The translations under genes were made by a program, and so were the position numbers. This document shows positions 11,001 through 24,230 of a DNA stretch of 64,000 bases, in pieces. Positions within the stretch are counted from its first letter, which is position 1. The number at the start of each line of letters is the position of its first letter. Origin of the DNA: Sphagnum magellanicum (taxonomy: Eukaryota > Streptophyta > Sphagnopsida > Sphagnales > Sphagnaceae); NCBI GenBank assembly GCA_021904315.1, contig CM038912.1, forward strand, positions 22,542,949 through 22,606,948, given 5' to 3'. The notes under the pieces were generated by a model. That model searched no databases. It was not told the origin of the DNA and saw only the letters and a program-made list of their open reading frames with translations.

Positions 11001-14000
11001 AGAAGATGAAGAAATCTGACGCTGGCGGAGTTCTTTTTTTTTCGGTTACGAGAAAGCTACCGACCTCCGGACTTTCGGTGCTCCCGTCCGCCAGATGGTC
11101 CAACGACGGACTCCGTCCCACGGACGGCCCGTAACCGCATATTTCCTCGTGATCAGGTACTTGTCTTTTTCTTGATTTGTTTTTTTTTTGTTTTTTTTGG
11201 TGAATTTTTTGTCCTTTCTTCTCAAATAGGCACTTTCAATGTGAGACCCATTTCCACCACAAAAAATAATAATAATAATAATAATTTTAAATTTTAAAAA
11301 TCAGCGCATGTTACGGGCAGCTTCAGCGCATGTCTGCCCAATAATAAATTTTTATTTTGAAGATTCCATTTCAAAAAATAGAACATTCCAGAATACTTCC
11401 CAAAAACAAATTTCGTATTTTCCTTCACAAAAAATTGGTCTTGGAGAAAAATAAATTTTGAAATTTTCAGCATTTTTAAAATAATATAAAAATTTGTGGT
11501 AAAAGCCACAAGGGTATTAGGATAATCCCTTTAAAACAAGGGGTGTATCACATTGTGGCCTTGCCATTTACATTTTAAAAGTTTTTTTTTTAATAAGGCA
11601 AAAGAAGAAGAATTATGGAAATTCAAATATTTCAACATGCAAAAAATATAATCTTCAAAAAAAATCCTCCAAAAGAAACCAAAATCCTTCAAGATATTAT
11701 AACTCTAAAATAACTAAATCTCGAGTTTCAACACAAGCCAAAAATATCATCTTTCAAAAATATAAGGGCAATTTTGGAAAATATACAACATATATCAAAA
11801 TATATTAATTTATCAATTGCAACCTCAATTGAGGATGAATATGGCTATGAATTTTGAACTAAATGGGCCAAATTGCTCTCATAGGAGCCAATGACATTAC
11901 TATTAAATCCAAAGACTATGAGGTCTTTTTGTCCCAAATCGTTCTTTCATAAAAAAAAATCATTGGGAAAAATCATCACTATTCATGTGGTAATCAATTT
12001 GAGAATTTTTTTTATTTTTGAAAATGTGCATTTTCCTCGCTTCATCTAAAAATTGATCAAAATTTCAAATCATATTTAAATATGGTCATTATTTCATAAT
12101 TCATTCTTTTTTATTGGTTTAGAACCCAATAAAAGTTTTTTTTTAATACATCATTACCATAATACCTTTACCATTTTGGCAATTATTTATTTATTTTCAA
12201 TAACTGGTGATTTGTTTTTTCAAATTTGGCTACTTGCAATGCTAAAAGTTTTTAGAAATTTTTTTGACACTCCTATTGATTGTTTAGGTTTAAATGTTAT
12301 GATGTGATGTGCTTGAATGGTGCAAAATTTCTTGGCATTATTCATTTCACCTCAATTGTAAGAATTTTAGGAATTTTTTATGTTTTTTTACCAAAATGGA
12401 ATATGTATATAATATGTCAATAAAAAACATTACAATATGCCCTATTAACTATTGGTAAAAAACTTTTGAAATTCATACATATTGAAATTTCAAATGTAAT
12501 TATGAAATATAAAATATACATTTTAAAAAATTAAATCGTTTTAAAATGTGACTTCTAATTTCCTATCACCTCTTCATGTGATACCATCAACAAGTTTGTA
12601 TTTTATATTTTGGGGAGGGGCATTCCTTAAATATTTTATGAAACACTTGAATTAAAAAGGGGATTTTTTGGTACGTTATGAAATAATGAAATATTTTAGG
12701 TAAATTTTATATATATTAAATATATTCTAGATATCTTCTCATAATGAATTATAGGCACCTTATTTACATTTAGTTAATTTATTTTTAAATAATTTTAATA
12801 AAAACATTTCTTGCAAACCTTTTATAGAAGCGACTTTCCCAAGATTTTTAAAAAACATGCAACCTTTTGCAAAACGAACATTATGGAACACATTAATTGC
12901 ACATTTTCAAAAAGTCTTTCACTCAGACTAAAACTTATATTTCAATCAAATGAATTTTTAATTTGAATTATTCTAGATTATTTGTCATTTATTGGAACTT
13001 GTCATGATTTTCAAATGACAATAAATAGACATATTCACAATTCTTTGTAGTTTTTAGTGGAACCTAATGCCCTTTTTGGCACCTATGGGTGTGATCCACG
13101 TCCAAATGGCAAGTTTTCATATTCCCAAAACATGCATATTACCATAAATATAAAAACAAAAGAAAAGGATTTGTACAAGGTGTTCTTTTAGTGATAAATG
13201 GTAACAAAATGCAAATATGTTTCAAGGTATAGGTTAAAAACCTTCTTTAGGGTAACCAATGAGAAGAATGACAAATTTGATGGTGAATAATATTGTTGTT
13301 GTTGTTTAAAATTCAATGAAAACTACATATATCTTATACAAGCCACCATCACTCAAAAAAACCATCATAATTTCTAATTCAAACTAAGGAAAGCATATAA
13401 ACTATAAGATGATTTAACATTTTGGTCATTTTATTTCAAATAAAAATAAAACTTTATAGTAACAAGGTAAGTTTACCAATAAAGTAAGTCCAAGGATGTA
13501 CCAATTTATCAATCCACAATATAATAAAAATAAGTGTAAATATAAAATATTTTTTTTATTTTTTTCTTACTTGGGGATAATTTGGGTAAAAGACATATTT
13601 GCTCAATATTAATCATGAATCATGATTTCCTAACAAATCAATGTAGGTTAAATATTTCATTTTTAGGTTATGGTGCAAAATAGTCATACTAGATGTGTCA
13701 TTTGAATTTGATTTTTTAATATTTAAATTCAAAAGCATATTATGCATTAATGATACCATTTGTATTAACATTCAATAGTTGTGAAATAGGAATATAATAA
13801 TGAATGACATTCCAACAAGTTTTTCAAAAATGTTTGCAACATACTTTTAGATTTGTACATATGTTTAAAAAACCTACAACGCATTTATTATTATTAAACA
13901 CATTTGAAGCACTCTAATTCATGATTTTTAACATGTCATTTTTGCATTGTTCAAAAAACATAGTAAAAGACATTGTTTGGTAACATCTTATGTGTCGTTT

Positions 14001-17000
14001 TGTTTAGTTTGCTTCTCTAAGAATTAATGGTCAAGATAGAAGAACTAATAGTGAAAATTTGGGCCTAGTAGTCTACCCAGAAAAACATGGATCTTGCCAA
14101 AATCCCTTTTAACATTTTTTCAAACTACTTTAACAACGAAGGGTTGGTAACCCTTTGCCCACCCAATCAATTTCCCCCTTGCATTTTGAACTTTCTTTAA
14201 GAAACTTTTATTTGATCTCGCTTTTCACATGTTGTCTCATCCATGCAATTTTTTCCAATTTTGTATCCACCTTAGTTTTCTTATCTCATTTGTAAACAAC
14301 TACCTTTATTGTTACCACACTCAATCTTTGTTCATATGTCTTGGACATCCTAAATCAATACAAGATCATCCCCTTTTCATGTTCCTTTTTATTCAAATTG
14401 ACTTAGTCAAGCTTTTTTTGTGTTTTGTTCCTTTTGAAGTTGAATTGATGTTGGGGTCCCAAGGTTGCTTTGAATACAACCTTCCTCTTCCCTTTAAATG
14501 ACCTACTATGATTCATCTATTGATTGACGTCAATCACTAATTCACCCCTAGGTCAATGGTATCAATGACAAAGTAATCCCAATTCTAATAACATAATGTA
14601 AAATCTTGAACCACATTTCATGGTTTTTCACAACTAAACAAAAGGGGAAAGAACTTCAAAATGAATACTAAAACAAGTTGTATCCTAAAGTCAAACTATT
14701 GATTAATGAATGAAATTGCCCAAACCAAAGAAAAAGGATTGTTTGCGGAATTGAAATCAATTGAAATCCATGGATTAATTTTGGAAGCTCACACAAACTC
14801 ACAAGGTTCACCATGGCCTAGATTTGGGAAGAGGCATAACTTGTTTTTTTTAATATGTTTGTAGTTCATCATGGCCTTTAGGTTGAAATGACATTTATTC
14901 CCAAGACTTTCAAATCACCTCCCAAAAATCAAAATTATTTTGTTGTCTTGCAACTTTGGAAGCCTATTTACAATTTCACATAATTTAACCAATTTTTTCA
15001 TGTAAGTACACTATTTTGTAGCCTTTGAAGATATATTTCCAACATTATATCAAACTTCCCAATTACATATTGTTTGTTCCTTTGAATGATGATCTAAGTG
15101 GGCATGAATCATTTTCACGATATTTATCTTGATATTCCAAATCACCAACCTATGCAAAAAAATTCAAAATGTGAACCCATTACACCTTGAAGTAATCAAC
15201 AAGATTTTTTCAACAATCCAAAGAACATTGGATTTGAGCAAAATATGGTCCCTTAAAGCTTCTCCTAAAGGTTTTGAAAGAATTCCAACTTTCAAAAAGT
15301 TCACCAAAATCATGGGAGTTCCGCCCTTGCATTTTCCCATAATTTCCAATCACCTCACAAGGGATGTTTGAGCCATGTCATGTTCCATTCTTGACCCATT
15401 TCCCTTCTGTTGCCCCAACTTTGGTTGGAAGCCCAAGCCTAGGTGAGGTTTATGACAATCACCTTATAACAAGTATACAATATAAAATTTACACCTTTTT
15501 TTTTTGGTCATTCGCACTTTGTAATCTAAACATTTACTTAACATGTTTGTCAATTAACAAAACTTTAAGCTTCATTTTGTAATCCTAAATAAAATACATT
15601 GAATCCCCTTTAACCTTGTTTTTTCCTTCATCTTAAATGATGCAAGATGCCCCCCATCAACTAGTTGTCTAATCCTATGGTCCAATTGTTTACTTCTCTT
15701 TTCCTAGCAACTTGACTTCATCTTCATCACTCCACTAATTTGATCATCACTGCCTCATATTCACCCTCACCATAACCCATAATTTATCACCATCTTGCCA
15801 ACTCCCTAACCTTGAAATATGCATCTCCATAACCCTAATTGGGTAACCATGAACAAGCGGACATAATATCCTCTTTATTTCATGAATAATGTTGAATAAA
15901 ATATTTTTATCTTTTGGGAATATTTTGTGTTCATAAGGTAACAGACTAAATAAAATTACAGTTCATGAAAGGACAACTATTCAAAACATGTGTCATTGAT
16001 TTCTAATACATGTAATCTTAATGTGTTTATTCAATTTATGCAATTGACATTTTAAGGGCATGTGGTAGGCGCAAATTCTATTCATAATTTTTTTTTCCAA
16101 TTAATAAAAAATACAAACTGTAATCTCACTAATATTTTTAACACATTCAATTTGTTATTTTAACCCATTCAAGTTATGTTGCAAATTGCATTCACACAAT
16201 TTTATCATTATTATATTGTTTCATCCCAAATTTTGGATTATTCTTGATAATCAAAATTTGTGATCAAATTTTAATCATTCTAGTTTTAAAAACACAACAA
16301 TTTCAAAATATACACTTGTGTTAGTTGATATTCAAAACAAATTTAACTATAGTTTTGCTTTGAGGGAAAAATGGTGTGAAGTTTCAATTTACCAAAAAAC
16401 AAAACGTTGTAATTTGAAAACAATCAATTGTTTGAAAAAACATATGTCTAAATTTGCAATGATTAAATATTTTGGATATGGACCAATTGAGATAATATTT
16501 GTTTTGCAAGAAAAAAAAATCTGTTGAATATTGATTTAAATATAAAACATGCCCCATGAAACAATTTTCCAAAAGTGATGATACTATTATTTGGATTGTT
16601 TGCAAATGCACAATTATACATTTGTGGGTTAAAACATAAAATGGATAATTGAACATTTGGGATTTTTTGTGATGTGGGGGTTGTCAAGCTCATTTTACAA
16701 CAACTTTTGTGTGATTTATTGATGAACAACTAGCCTTTACATGGTTTTTTAATGCAATGTACTATTTTACTTAATGATGTAGGTTTGTCATGTGCAATAT
16801 AACATTTTCCATGGACTTGGTTCAAGATTTGATTTTGATATTGTGATTTATGTCACTCCACAATTGTAAGATGGATATTTGCAAGGTCATGTATTGGACC
16901 TACATGTTAGATATTTTACTCCGCCCCAATGTTTGTCCCCCCTTTATTTGTAATGTACTGAATAGACCAATGCAAAAAATTCACATCTCAAATGTGTTCT

Positions 17001-19715
17001 TTCCCCCTCAATCCACATTACAAGTAAAACTAACCATGTTGAAAATGAAATCAATAGATGGATACCTATCCCACTAGGAATACACTTGAAGAAGTGCATG
17101 AATAGGACACCCAACTCCACCTAGGCACAATTATCATGTAATTGATAATTTAAAATTGATAATCTACATTACAATTTTGAGCACAATTATCAACATTCTT
17201 ACCCATGATTTACATCTAATTTAAGAAAATCTTCACATGTCAATTATTAAATTTTGAAGAATAAAATCTAAATCAATCATCAACTTTTAATGGTTCTTAA
17301 ACAATTTATCAAAAATTTAGTTATTTTTATATCAAATTTCATTGAAACACCATATGCGACATAATATTGTGTTTTAATAATCTTGTTTTAGCCCAACAAT
17401 ACCAATCATAACAATTATCCAAACTTGAATAATATAATTAAAAATATTTTACATATTATTTTTCATAATATTCAACCCCTATTTAATTATGGATTGCATT
17501 TCATGTATTTTGAATCCTTGCAAGTAAAAGAAAATTTTAATAAAAAATTATTATTAAACACATATTTCAACCTCTCTTTCAACAACATGCGTTGATAGGA
17601 TGCATTCATTTTATCCATCAAATCATCTATCAATTTTTTTCATAATTTCATATTCCATATGAAAGGAAATATGCCAAATGTAATTTGTCTACCCATACAA
17701 ATCTTAACGACATACATTTCATCACAAGGAGCTTTATGACCCAACCAATCAATTCATAATTTATACATCATTAATAGAGTGAAAGTTTTAGTCACAAGTG
17801 ACAAATTGATTATAAACCATGGAAGTGCTTTGAAAGTCTTGAAAAACTTGTAGGAAAATAAACTAATGTGCCATGCTAGACATAATTGGAATGGGCTCCT
17901 TTTCCAATTTACAATGACACTTATAAAAGGCTACAAATCCAATTTAAATGGATGAGTTCTTTCCCAAAAAATCATCTTGGACTTCAATATGTTAGTTTAG
18001 CATTATTAAATGTATCTCATGAAAAAGGTTTAAAACTTTGTTGAAATTGTTTTTAAATATTAAACATTAGTCTTTTTATTTTAAAAAATTCAAGTAACAT
18101 TTAATGGAGGCTAGCTAGTGCATCAATGATCGACATTGTTGACAAAGCAAAGAAGAGCGGAATCACAAGAGAAATGGAATGGGGTTTCACAAAGTTAAAG
18201 TTCAACTAGTAAACCTTAATTTTAACATTTAAGGAATAAAACTTTAAAGAATTGAATACTTTGAAACATGAAGGAAAATTTGCAAGCAAAGGTGGAGAAT
18301 GAAATCTTGGATTAGGATTTCAAATGCTTGGGTTAATGATTACTAAGTATGAAATAATTTGATCCTAAAGTTGAAAGAATCTAGCAACAAAAATGGAAAC
18401 AAAAATAAAACTTGCATTGAAATTATAACACTAATTATAGATTTAAAAGCAAGGTTTTTTTTCATTATTTTGACAACAATGGTCATGTATTTGTGTGACA
18501 ATTCCATTCCCCTTGTTATTTGCTCATGTGAACATGTGAAAAACAAATTGTCTAAAAATGGCATCTAAATATTGCAAAATAAATGATAGGAAATGAGAAA
18601 GTAATAAAAGAGGATCTCCGAAGATGGGAAAATTTCCCAAATAAATGTATATTACTTTTCGATGATACCATTTTCATTGACGTCTTGTGAATTTATCAAC
18701 TTAAACTATTATGTTGATTTGTTGATTATTGAATCATGAGGGGGACACTAGTAAAAATATATATATATATATATGTGAGTAAAAATATAGGGTGCAATAT
18801 ATTGGTTGTTGGGTAAAAATTATAAGTTAATTAGTTAAAAAATAATGTACATTTTTTTCAAATAATCAATTTAATTATAATATAGGGTATGCAATAATAT
18901 GAAATAATGGATTATAATTAATATAGGGTCACTTTAATATGTATATATTAGAAAATTAGATAATAATAGGGTGATAAAAAATGAGTTGGACATTTATTTA
19001 ATACCCCCCTTAAAAATGGTCGTTTGACGCACGTATATCCTAAACTTTACACTAAGTGCCCCCCCTAGGTGTTGAATATATTTTGATGGTAACGTATGAT
19101 ATTGTACAAGTTTTTTTATAATCGTACAAAACTATGGATGTTGATGGTCACAATTTGGAAATTCACTTCGCAATTTAAAATTTAAAATAATGCATTGGCA
19201 ATCATTAAATTGATTTAAACAAATTATTCACTAAAATCACATAATTTAAACACATGATCCCAATACATGGAATGAATTCAATAAACTATGGCATTTTGAT
19301 TATGTTTCAATCAATGAAATTAATTTTAACACACTATGAAAATAATAATAATAATAATTCAAAACAAAAAAATACATTTTGAGTTTTGTGACTTGCCTAT
19401 ATGCTTATGTATAAGTTAAAAAGGACACTTGCGACTAGTGATTATTGAGTTGTTAAACCCATGTCATTTCACCCATTTAATTACAAAAGACATATAATTG
19501 CAAAGCCCAAATCATTTTATCAATTAAGATTTTTAAATTTTCTTATAATATTAAAATTCCATGTCATCATTGACCTTGGTTTAATGTGTAAAGTGCATGC
19601 CATGTCAACCTAATTGTTTTGTTCTATTAAAAGTTACAAAAGACACTTTGATAGATAAATGACATATGTCAAAAATCTATAAACATAGGTTCAATTGTGA
19701 CTCGTCACCATGAGC
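11001..19715. other. Start of AT-rich gene-poor block; nothing recognisable
   Basis: A short GC-rich stretch (11040-11160) ends abruptly and the sequence becomes very AT-rich. Short ORFs exist (for example 14229-14501 and 15129-15371, +), but none shows a family motif, and codon use just follows composition. A short (AT)n run lies near 18755-18775. Confidence 0.6.
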
Positions 19716-20760
19716 AAAAGTCAACCTAACCTAGCCTAGGTAGTTAACTTAGCCAAAAGTCAATCTAACCTAGCCAACCTAGGCTACTTAACTAAAACTA
19801 GGTGGCCTAGGTTAAAAACAAATTTTAGCCTCCTAGCCTATATTAGGCTACCTAACCTAAGTTGAATGGTTTAAGTACCATAAGTTGCAAGAATAAGGAC
19901 TTGAACCTCTCACCTCCACCTTGGGGTTCAAGTCCTCATCCATTGCACTATCATATTTTTTAATACCATGTCTAATAAACACAAAAGTATAAAGATCAAA
20001 TTTTTTAGCCTCGAATTAAATTAAGACACCCTAGATTGACATAGGTCAACCTACCTATTCCCTACCAACTTGGCCTAAGTTAACCTAGGCCTCCCTAGGT
20101 TAACTTAAAATGAGTTAGGTCAATCTAAACTACCTACAAGCCTAACCTAGGTTAACTTAGGACTCCCTATGCTAAAAGTAAATTAACTTGGTCTAGCCTA
20201 ATGAAGAATACTTAAGCTCTAAGCTAGACTTAGATTAAAATACGGTAGACATAACTAGGTTAAATTTTAACTAAACTAGGCTAAACCTAGGCTAATATAA
20301 GGTAGACCTAAACTAAATTAAGCTAATTTAGGCTAGACATAAATTAAATCAGTTTAAACATGGTTAAACATAATTATTTAAATTAAACATGACTAAAATC
20401 ACTTAAATGAAACCAAACACAAATTACTTTGGCTAAACATGGTTAAACATGATTAAACGCCTTTAAACAAAAATATTTAAAATAAGCATGGTTGAAAATT
20501 GTTAAGATATAACTAAATTAATGTAATTTATATTCAAAATAGTAATTTAACCTAAACATAGTTAAACTAACATAAACGAAAGTAAACATGGTTAAACAAT
20601 GCTAAATTAAATTAAATTTGAATATTTAGGTTATATTTGGCTAAATTAGAAAAAAATTAGATAAAGTTCACTATTGAAGCAATACATGGCTAAATATAGC
20701 TAAATTGTGATGAAATTATAAACTAAATTAGGTTATTTAAACTAAACTTGACTAATAAAT
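19716..20760. repeat. Degenerate CCTAGG/GTTAA-type repeat field
   Basis: Variants of ACCTAGG(C/T)TA and TTAACCTAGG recur dozens of times at 19716-20320, grading into TAAACATGGTTAAAC variants to 20760. Many words are partly self-complementary. Unit length is irregular, so this looks like an old, decayed short-unit satellite. A tRNA-like segment lies inside it. Confidence 0.65.
19870..19955 (-). mobile_element. Possible tRNA-derived SINE head or decayed tRNA
   Basis: On the minus strand an A-box-like TAGTGCAATGG (19940-19950) is followed 32 bases on by a perfect B-box GGTTCAAGTCC (19897-19907), the spacing of pol III internal promoters. No good cloverleaf is seen. The body, tail and target duplication of a SINE cannot be delimited. 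Confidence 0.35.
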
Positions 20761-20789
20761 TATTGGTCTTATGTAATTATAATTATTTA

Positions 20790-21340
20790 TTTTGTCATTT
20801 TTGTTAGTTGCATGAATCATAAAATTGACTACTAGTTACTAAAAACATTTTTAATCGTTTCCGTAATTTTGTTAGACATTATAGTTGCATAGGACAAGTC
20901 GTAAAAGACATGTTTTAGCATTATGAACATTTGACCAATCAAAAAATGCAATTTTATTGAAATTAGTGTCATAAATCATTAGGTCGATTATCAACTGCTA
21001 AATTTTTAAAATTTTTTTCCTTAATCATGTTGGACATTATAGTTGCATTTAAGTTATAAAAGACATATTTTTGCATTATGAACATTTTTGACCAATCAAT
21101 AAATGCAATTTTATTGAAATTAATGTCATGAATCATTAGGTTGATTATTAATTGCCAAAGAGATTTTTAGTCATTTCATTAATCATGTTAGACATTGTAG
21201 TTGCATGGGAAAACTCATAAAAAACATGTTTTAGCATTATGAACACCTTTGACCAATCAATAAATGCAATTTTATTACAATTAATGACATGAATCATGAG
21301 GTTGACTATTAATTGTTACACCTTGTTGACACATGTAGCA
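20790..21340. repeat. ~158-bp tandem repeat, about 3.5 copies
   Basis: GTT(A/G)GACATT(A/G)TAGTTGCAT recurs at about 20871, 21029 and 21187 (spacings 158 and 158), with a shared TTTGACCAATCAA.AAATGCA segment in each copy. Units are roughly 85% alike by eye. Confidence 0.8.
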
Positions 21341-22499
21341 TGCCACATCATCATCATTAGAAATTGAATTGTCATTCATTACTGTTAGTCAGAAAAAAAT
21401 GGCATTTTTGAATTTTTAGTTTTAAATAATAATTTATTTATCCAAAAATTGTACAAGCTACTATACTTGCAAAACCATGATGCCATGTGGCATCTTGATC
21501 TCATTTGCAACTACATAATAATTTTTGTCACCAAGTAGTTATAAACATAGTTGAATAAAATAATTGTTGTTTTTTAAACCGGTCACAAAACGCAAGATGT
21601 GTTGTTGTGCAACTTGCCTTACAATTGATTTTCTAATTGCAATAGTCATTTATAACTCCATGTATTTCTACATGTTGTGTTGCATTAGACAAGTTGCATC
21701 AATTGTAATGAACACATTGTATTCATATATGGAATCATATATTATTGCAAATATGCACAACTCCATGCAACTAGGTGCAACTTGTTTTAATTAGGCTATC
21801 CACATAGATTTCTTGCACCGCAAATAATTTTCGAGGAACAAATGTAAATCCAACATGGCATTTCATTCCTCCATCAATGAGCAAAGTTTATTGATGTTTG
21901 TTGCAACTAATTTGTAATTAAAACCATATGACTATTTGAATACAATTACATAACTTCATTTCCATGTTTTCCAACAATTAGATTGTAACTTTCTTTTCAT
22001 TTGTAATTTACCAATTTGTAAATATTAGTGATAGGAAATGTATCATTATTTAACTAATAAAATATTTTTTTGCAACCAAATTTACTAATTTTGAAACTTT
22101 TTAACAACTAGCAATTACACAATGGTATTATTTTGCAACTAATTATAGGTAATATTAGTATTATTTGTAGATTGTAATTTATGCCAAGTTAAAATGATAT
22201 TCATAATAATTTTATATGTATTGTGATGTCATGTCACCATTCTTCATCATCATGTCCAATAGATCTTTCACACACATTATAATTATCCACATTATATTAC
22301 ATAATGTAGAATAACATTCCAACAATATTGATAAACAATATGAAATTGATTTTAAATTTTATACATTGCCATTCAAGGTTAGAATTACATTATAAGAGCA
22401 TTTTGAAAGATATTCAATCCTATTGAAATACATTTTGACTATGAATTTATGGTATTATTTAACTACTTATAGCAAAAGTCCTCATATTCCCATACAAAG
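21341..22499. other. AT-rich spacer, no gene seen
   Basis: The only ORF of note (21564-21794, +) has no recognisable motif. Short TTGCAACTA-type words recur loosely. Confidence 0.5.
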
Positions 22500-23330
22500 G
22501 GTTAGTAATCAAAAATCAAATATTATCATCTAAAACTTTAAATTTGTATTTCCATGTTGTGAAATGCCTTCCCTTATTTTGTTGCTATGGAACAATCCAC
22601 GTTTTTTTCATTCCATCTTGTCTACTTTTGAAATTGCAATAACTTAATATTCAATCTCACATGCAAAATCATTCAATGACACATAAATAATATTACATGG
22701 GCCATACTACCAACTCAACTAATATTGTTTTACAACTACAATGCAACTAATTCCATTAACAATGGCAACATAAATGAATTTCTTTAGTTAACATACCACT
22801 AAAGTATAATTCCCAAATGATACTATTGGTAATTATATATAATCTAAACTCCGATTTACACACAATGATGGTTTTCAAAACAAGATGCATCAAATACTCA
22901 AAGCATTGAAGTTAGCTTTCACCATGTAATTTGATCTTTTGCCATATTTTCCCTCAACCACCTTGTCCACTTTGAAAATTTCCATACTACGTACGATCTA
23001 ACATCACATGTGAAATGAATCTAACGACATGTAAATATTTTTTCAATCAACAAAAAACATTTGGATGTCCATATTGTCAATTTAAACATAACTATTTTAC
23101 AACTACAATGCCACTAACTTTGCACTAACAAGCAACGTACATAAAATGCAATGTAACACGTCAAATTATGATTTCAATCCAAACAAACTATAGTGTATAC
23201 TCTTACACAATGGTGAATACAAAACAAAACTAGAGATGCATGAAACAATTAGAATATGGAGGTCAAATTTCACCACATTTGATATATTTTTTCACCAAGA
23301 TGTTTTATCATTCTTTTTTTTACATGTTTT
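22500..23330. repeat. ~360-bp tandem duplication, about 2.3 copies
   Basis: Matching landmarks pair up: CTTGTC(T/C)ACTTT near 22620 and 22970, TTTTACAACTACAATGC near 22730 and 23098, and ACACAATG(A/G)TG near 22862 and 23215. Similarity is moderate. Confidence 0.65.
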
Positions 23331-23719
23331 GAATTGGTTTACTACACAACAAACAACAACAAAACGGTTAGTGGCATATAATAATAAATAACCTACCAAA
23401 ATTATATCAAATCACATGCATTTTCTCTTAAAACTATATAATTTTATCAAGTATGGTTTTCAAACCAAGTTTGTTCAAACAAAATGAATGTTGTTTTCAT
23501 AACATTTTTTTTCAATGTAAAGTCAAACAAAACAACATTCATGGACCTTCAAGCTTCCATGTTTTCTAACGACCAATAAGATTTGCAACATTGTCTTTCA
23601 TCTTTAGATTTAAATTGAAAAATAATAATAATAATAAAACAAAACAATGTAACACATAATATCATAATTGTATTATTAAAAAACCAGAACTAAGGAAAGT
23701 TCATCTAGAACTTTTTGAA

Positions 23720-24230
23720 AATAGCCATAAGCACACGAGGGTCGTTGATGCAAAGGGGGAGATCTATTACCTTACTACCACTTGTTTGATTTTACATATT
23801 CTGCCCAAACTTTAACTTTTCAAATGTCAAATTACAAATTTCCAGTTGCAATGTAATTGCATTGTAGTTTTTCACAATGATCACTTGTTCATAATGACCC
23901 ATAAGGGTTATTGATGGAAGGGAAAAAATCTATTAACTTATTGCCACGTGTTGCCTATTTTTATATATCCCACCCAAACTTTAACTTTTCAAATTTCAAA
24001 TTATAATCTAGTTGCACAACAACAATTCATAATGATCATTTGTTCACAATGATTTGTAAAGGTTGTTGATATAAAGGAAGAGATCTTTGACTTATTGCCA
24101 CGTGTTGTTTGCTTTTGTATGTCTTGCCCAAACTTTAACTTTTCAAATTTGAAATTCCAAATTGTAATATAGTTGCACTATAGTTGTTCATAATGATCAT
24201 TTGTTCACAATGACCGAAAATTATCAATGA
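23720..24230. repeat. ~155-169-bp tandem repeat, three copies
   Basis: CCCAAACTTTAACTTTTCAAA recurs starting at about 23804, 23973 and 24127. Each copy is preceded by GAGATCT- or AAAATCT-type words and CCAC(G/T)TGTT, and followed by TTGTTCA(T/C)AATGA. Confidence 0.75.
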
